Assembly (NCBI GenBank): GCA_001897035.1
Contig: MKRS01000382.1
Location: 1-9,144, forward strand
Source of the DNA: Bacteroidales bacterium 45-6
GTDB taxonomy: Bacteria > Bacteroidota > Bacteroidia > Bacteroidales > Dysgonomonadaceae
Direction: 5' to 3'
Length of the DNA stretch: 9,144 nt
The translations under genes and the position numbers were made by a program. Below the pieces are notes generated by a model, which was given only the letters and a program-made list of their open reading frames with translations, did not search any database and was not told the origin of the DNA. Of the stretch, positions 6,497 to 9,144 are shown piece by piece (position 1 is the stretch's first letter; each line of letters starts with the position of its first letter).

Positions 6497-6877
6497 TCAA
6501 TATTTTGGTGTTACCAGATACATTATAACATACATAGAGAGTCCAACAGTCATCAACATGTATAACCACAAACACAACTTGCCTCTACTCTGCCTTTTTG
6601 CTGGTAATTGCCCGTACTGTTTTGCTATTTCCTCTTTCTTTCTAAACAAAGTAAAGAAGTTTACCGCAGTTACCGAAACATAAAGAATGACACCAAAATA
6701 AATTGTAGCATCCTTGGATATGTCAAGAGCTAAAAAATAATTAGCGATTCCAGCTAAAGTTAGAATATTAAAACATTGAAAGGACGAAATCCCGAGGAAA
6801 GCATTAAATCCGGGATTGTCATTGGTCTTTACCTTCTTGAGCAATTCATACAGCCAGTAATATAATTCTCTAAACAT
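6497..6877 (-). CDS. Three-helix membrane protein, candidate immunity/companion protein of the Rhs fragment upstream
   Basis: The 126-residue protein has no signal peptide but three hydrophobic segments, at about 26-50, 57-78 and 101-122. The loop between helices 2 and 3 (79-100, RKKEEIAKQ...KRQSRGK) and the N-terminal KKVKTND are basic, predicting an N-in, C-out inner-membrane topology. It starts 23 nt after the stop of the Rhs-type C-terminal frame, on the same strand, with A/T-rich upstream sequence (CTAAAAG before the ATG) and no strong Shine-Dalgarno. I recall small membrane proteins of this type beside Rhs genes in Bacteroidetes, but no function is established. The immunity role is inferred only from its place behind an effector-like tail and its short, multi-pass form. 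A strong hairpin lies downstream. Confidence 0.72.
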   Translation of the reverse strand: MFRELYYWLYELLKKVKTNDNPGFNAFLGISSFQCFNILTLAGIANYFLALDISKDATIYFGVILYVSVTAVNFFTLFRKKEEIAKQYGQLPAKRQSRGKLCLWLYMLMTVGLSMYVIMYLVTPKY

Positions 6878-6900
6878 CTTTTAGTGTATTAATTATTAAT

Positions 6901-7533
6901 TCAATAGCCAACAAGCGGTTTTGGAACATGGATTGCATCGGGAACGACCTCAATCGGAGACCTATATGGGGACATACCTGCCGAGCCATCAAACGCCCGA
7001 AGTTGGTCCAAAACAGTATAGCCAACCCCAATCGCCAAGCCTGGAATTCCGCCTATCCCCCATGCCGCGACATTTACGCTGATATTGGCAGTTGCTTTAC
7101 CTGGTGTTTCGTAACCAGTAAAACCAAGCGTTGCATCTACTACTATACCACCAACAACAGTATAATCGCCAATAGCTTTAAAAGTGGATAGAACTTTGCT
7201 TGTAGCAACCCAAGATCTTGTTCCGTTAAAAGTTGTGTACATAATTCTTGCACCGGCATTGGCCCGAGTGAATAATTCTCCCGCACCAGCAACAGTTCCC
7301 GCTGCAGAGAAACCTGTATTTATATTTTCTAAAACCATTTTTGCAGCATCATCTCTCGCCTGCTCCTGCCCCATTGAGTCCCAAACAAATGTTGATCGAT
7401 ACATCCGTAGGCCTACCGTCACAGTCTCATATTTAAAGCTACTTTTAACACCCGCAGGAGTGGGTTCCAGATAAGTATATTCCCCCGTCCAAGCGGATTT
7501 ATCTGTCTCGCCGCGAGGATTTGCAATCCGAAG
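6901..7533 (-). pseudogene. Orphan Rhs-type C-terminal (toxin-tail-like) fragment without a proper start
   Basis: The frame is open for 210 codons from just after a TAG (7536-7534) to the stop at 6901. No plausible start opens it: the choices are GTG at 7422, inside protein-like sequence, or ATG at 7404, with no ribosome site. Protein-like sequence appears from about codon 5 (NPRGETDKSAWTGEYTYLEP). Counted from GTG 7422, a helical stretch (about 17-60, QARDDAAKMVLENINTGFSA) is followed by a glycine-rich hydrophobic part (about 85-142: GDYTVVGGIVVDATLGF, AAWGIGGIPGLAIGVGY, VLDQLRAFDG). This resembles the ends of Rhs C-terminal domains in Bacteroidetes. The canonical Rhs core (PLKFTDESG-like) is absent upstream; REP palindromes are found instead. 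I read it as a displaced C-terminal cassette, kept next to its membrane partner. The activity is unknown and no catalytic motif is seen. It could be silent or be rejoined to an Rhs core by recombination. Confidence 0.6.
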
Positions 7534-7562
7534 CTATGATACTATAAGGATTTGCAATCCGA
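7516..7562. repeat. Tandem pair of REP-like palindromes (GGATTTGCAATCC)
   Basis: The 16-mer AGGATTTGCAATCCGA occurs exactly at 7516-7531 and 7547-7562, 31 bp apart. Each contains the palindrome GGATT-TGC-AATCC, sharing its core with the REP copies flanking the RAYT gene (GATTTGTAATC). The first copy overlaps the very start of the orphan Rhs C-terminal frame. Confidence 0.75.
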
Positions 7563-7664
7563 CTAAACTATTCTTTATCTCAATCGATAACCGTATCGGT
7601 TACAAAGAACAACTCTTTTGTGATTCTGTTTTGAAAATTCATCGTGTGTCGATATTTATGTCTT

Positions 7665-7698
7665 CGGATTGCAATTGGCTCCGCCGAACGTTGTTTCC
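7665..7698. repeat. 34-bp imperfect direct repeat, copy A
   Basis: It starts CGGATTGCAATTGGCT and ends CGCCGAACGTTGTTTCC. It matches 7717-7750 at 30 of 34 positions, 52 bp apart in register. The first part is a decayed half of the GGATT-core palindromes nearby and the rest is a conserved GCCGAAC-type tail. Confidence 0.7.
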
Positions 7699-7716
7699 TT
7701 ATAATAACTTAGGGGA

Positions 7717-7750
7717 CGGATTAAAATTGGCTACGCCGAACGCTGTTTCC
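7717..7750. repeat. 34-bp imperfect direct repeat, copy B
   Basis: Second copy of the 7665-7698 repeat, with four substitutions (CGGATTAAAATTGGCT at its start). The shared tail without a preserved stem suggests old, decaying REP-type units. Confidence 0.7.
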
Positions 7751-7795
7751 GCCCCGACAAGCCCCATTATATATCCGTGGTGGCGGGTTTCAAAA

Positions 7796-7818
7796 CTATC
7801 GGATTACAAATCCGATAG
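7796..7818 (-). terminator. Perfect palindrome, candidate terminator of the lipoprotein gene and REP-type element
   Basis: Ten-base arms CTATCGGATT and AATCCGATAG enclose a three-base loop. On the minus strand the stem is followed at once by TTTT and lies 54 nt past the lipoprotein stop codon, the layout of an intrinsic terminator. The core is the same as in the RAYT-flanking REP, so a REP copy may have been taken over as a terminator. Confidence 0.65.
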
Positions 7819-7872
7819 GACAAGGAAACCTACGCCGCTGCCAATGTATTGCAGCTTGTAGATAACGAGAAT

Positions 7873-8334
7873 TCATTTCCCATACGGCGGATACATCTTC
7901 ATCTTGCTCATCTTTGATGAGGGTGGATAAGTCAAAGTCCAATTTAAACTTTCTATATCCTGAAAGCTTAAGTCATAACGTTGAATAACAAAATCATACA
8001 ACCGGCCTGAATGACCTTGATGCGCTTCTAGAAGATTTGCATCGTAGATAAACACCATTACCGTATCAGAAGGAATACCCTGACGAAAAGTATTTTCCCA
8101 ACTGTCTTTATCAACGCTCAATGCCTTTGTACTCGTATTATGGGATAAGATTTTATACGATTCCGCATTAAGGACCATAAGATACCACTGCGCCCGAGTT
8201 GTGTCAGGGTATACATCACTCCAATCGACATAAATATCCCTATCGCTGTTATTAACAAAAGAGATTTCGTGATGCCCCCCTGATTCGCACGCCACAAGTA
8301 GGACACAAAACAATAACGACAAACTATATTTCAT
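7873..8334 (-). CDS. Small lipoprotein downstream of the Rhs gene, function unknown
   Basis: The 153-residue product has a lipoprotein signal peptide: MKYSLSLLFCVLLVAC, lipobox LVAC with the lipidated cysteine at 16. About 137 residues follow, with no further hydrophobic segment. The mature part reads like a small beta-rich domain (EISFVNNSDRDIYVDWSD, then DTVMVFIYDANLL) and ends in RYDLSF..IESLNWTLTYPP....MKMYPPYGK. I recall this tail from uncharacterised Bacteroidetes lipoproteins but know no function. The gene starts 35 nt after the Rhs stop on the same strand, so the two are probably co-transcribed. The upstream region is very A/T-rich with no Shine-Dalgarno, usual for Bacteroidota. Position suggests an immunity or accessory protein for the Rhs C-terminal domain, acting in the periplasm or at the outer membrane; that is inference. 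A terminator-like palindrome lies downstream. Confidence 0.82.
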   Translation of the reverse strand: MKYSLSLLFCVLLVACESGGHHEISFVNNSDRDIYVDWSDVYPDTTRAQWYLMVLNAESYKILSHNTSTKALSVDKDSWENTFRQGIPSDTVMVFIYDANLLEAHQGHSGRLYDFVIQRYDLSFQDIESLNWTLTYPPSSKMSKMKMYPPYGK

Positions 8335-8369
8335 ATCAATATTAATTTAAAAAAAATCATAGTGGCAAA

Positions 8370-9144
8370 CTAAATGATCCACCCCAAAGTTCTTTTCTTG
8401 TTTTTCAAAGTTTTTTGGTTATCGGGATCATCAAAAGGTAAACTCCAGTTATAGCTTTTAATAGGATTTCTTTCTCGTTTCCATTGAGACTCCTCCACAC
8501 CATACTCATCCACCCAATTATATCCCTCTACATGTTTACTAAAGTAACTAAACGCCCGTGCATTCGCATCTTGTTCTGCAAAATTATATTTATCCTTTGT
8601 GAAAGCACTTGGAATCGCATACAATAACAAATATCCTGGACCAACACTTTGGCTTTGAAGATAGTGGCCGTATTCATGTTGAAAAATAACATTGCCTGGA
8701 TCAGCAGTTAGCTCACTAGTCCCGTTGATATAACTTCCTAATGTAAAGCCATTGGTGCTTCGAAAAAGTCCCAACCCGAATAAACGTTTTTCAGAATACG
8801 ACGTAACAGCTGTTGCCCCACCATAATAAGTTACATCTTTTACTCCATTAAAATAATTATGAAGTTGACTGATCTCATTTCCTAATATATTTTGAGGCAA
8901 CTCCCAAGTAATTCGAGATAAATACTGGACAAAATTTCCCTTAAATAATCCAACGTCAATTTTCCAAGCCATAACAGTTGAATGCCAATTCTCTTTATTC
9001 GTCCAAGCATTTATACCTTGTTTCCAGGATTTCCAGTAAGTGTTTATTGCAAGATCTTTGAATGCATTGACAATTGGCCATAAGAAGAACAACTCCCCGC
9101 TCTCATCCGTAAACTTCAGCGGATTATTCAGACAATACGAATAC
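8370..9144 (-). CDS. Rhs repeat protein, C-terminal end with HEYGH zincin-like domain (5' part outside window)
   Basis: The frame enters from the right edge. Its first visible residues, YSYCLNNPLKFTDESGE, are the conserved end of the Rhs-associated core, after which variable C-terminal domains begin. About 240 further residues follow (from 9092): a W-rich start (NKENWHSTVMAWKIDVGLFK), SRITWELPQNILG, a YYGGAT/LGSYING beta-like part, then a zinc-peptidase signature HEYGH (8678-8664). This is followed by YLQSQSVGPGYL and AEQDANARAFSYF, whose glutamate (8576-8574) is a plausible third ligand. The pattern HEYGH...GP.YL...E..AN is one I recall from many Bacteroidetes Rhs proteins; its target is not known to me. 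Rhs shells encapsulate C-terminal effectors in related systems. Whether this domain is a toxin or a self-processing peptidase cannot be decided here. The lipoprotein gene follows 35 nt downstream. Confidence 0.88.
   Translation of the reverse strand, partial: YSYCLNNPLKFTDESGELFFLWPIVNAFKDLAINTYWKSWKQGINAWTNKENWHSTVMAWKIDVGLFKGNFVQYLSRITWELPQNILGNEISQLHNYFNGVKDVTYYGGATAVTSYSEKRLFGLGLFRSTNGFTLGSYINGTSELTADPGNVIFQHEYGHYLQSQSVGPGYLLLYAIPSAFTKDKYNFAEQDANARAFSYFSKHVEGYNWVDEYGVEESQWKRERNPIKSYNWSLPFDDPDNQKTLKNKKRTLGWII

Larger units (their letters stand above)
7534..7872. other. REP-rich non-coding interval between the two Rhs cassettes
   Basis: These 339 bases hold no believable gene. They contain palindromes with a GGATT-type core, a 34-bp imperfect direct repeat, a small TAACCG-TAT-CGGTTA hairpin (7588-7602), and a terminator-like perfect palindrome near the lipoprotein gene. 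The rest shows nothing recognisable. Confidence 0.65.

Noticed and set aside
6928..7474. Plus-strand frames 6928-7191 and 7184-7474
   Set aside because: They are antisense to the Rhs-type tail, which has clearer protein features.
7516..7818. Possible CRISPR array
   Set aside because: Repeats are only 13-16 bp with a palindromic core, spacing is irregular, copies differ, and no cas gene is present; REP-type elements explain them better.
7631..7861. 76-codon plus-strand frame
   Set aside because: It covers the direct repeats and a perfect palindrome, with no protein-like pattern.

Overview
The window looks like chromosomal DNA from a member of Bacteroidota, most likely Bacteroidales. This is inferred from three things: the protein families present (a DUF5117/DUF4953-type zincin relative, a Bacteroidetes-type S9 peptidase, and Rhs proteins with an HEYGH C-terminal domain), A/T-rich start regions without clear Shine-Dalgarno sequences, and many REP-like palindromes. 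Species cannot be assigned from the sequence alone.

Left part (1-5096, plus strand): a tight two-gene operon with a 3-nt gap. The first gene, cut by the left window edge, is a large secreted-type zincin homologue whose zinc-binding motif is destroyed, so it looks like a pseudoprotease. The second encodes an exported protein that joins an N-terminal thioredoxin domain (WCIPC) to a beta-propeller and a complete S9 serine peptidase domain. Together they suggest a cell-envelope protein-handling unit, but the substrate is unknown.

Middle part (5097-6496): mostly non-coding. It holds a run of small hairpins with related tips, a textbook intrinsic terminator (5409-5435), and a REP-associated tyrosine transposase (RAYT) gene on the minus strand (6093-5566). 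The RAYT gene is broken by one in-frame TGA and sits between two inverted copies of a REP sequence. A short coding-like remnant (6357-6223) abuts the right REP copy, followed by two strong hairpins.

Right part (6497-9144, minus strand, visibly more A/T-rich): an Rhs locus read right to left. It starts with the 3' end of an Rhs gene carrying an HEYGH metallopeptidase-like C-terminal domain, followed after 35 nt by a small lipoprotein gene. After about 340 bases rich in REP-like palindromes comes a start-less, orphan-like Rhs C-terminal fragment, then a three-helix membrane protein gene. The two gene pairs look like successive effector/companion cassettes; the companions are candidate immunity proteins, which is inference. 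REP palindromes with the same core as those flanking the RAYT lie exactly where the orphan frame begins, suggesting that REP elements took part in rearranging this locus.
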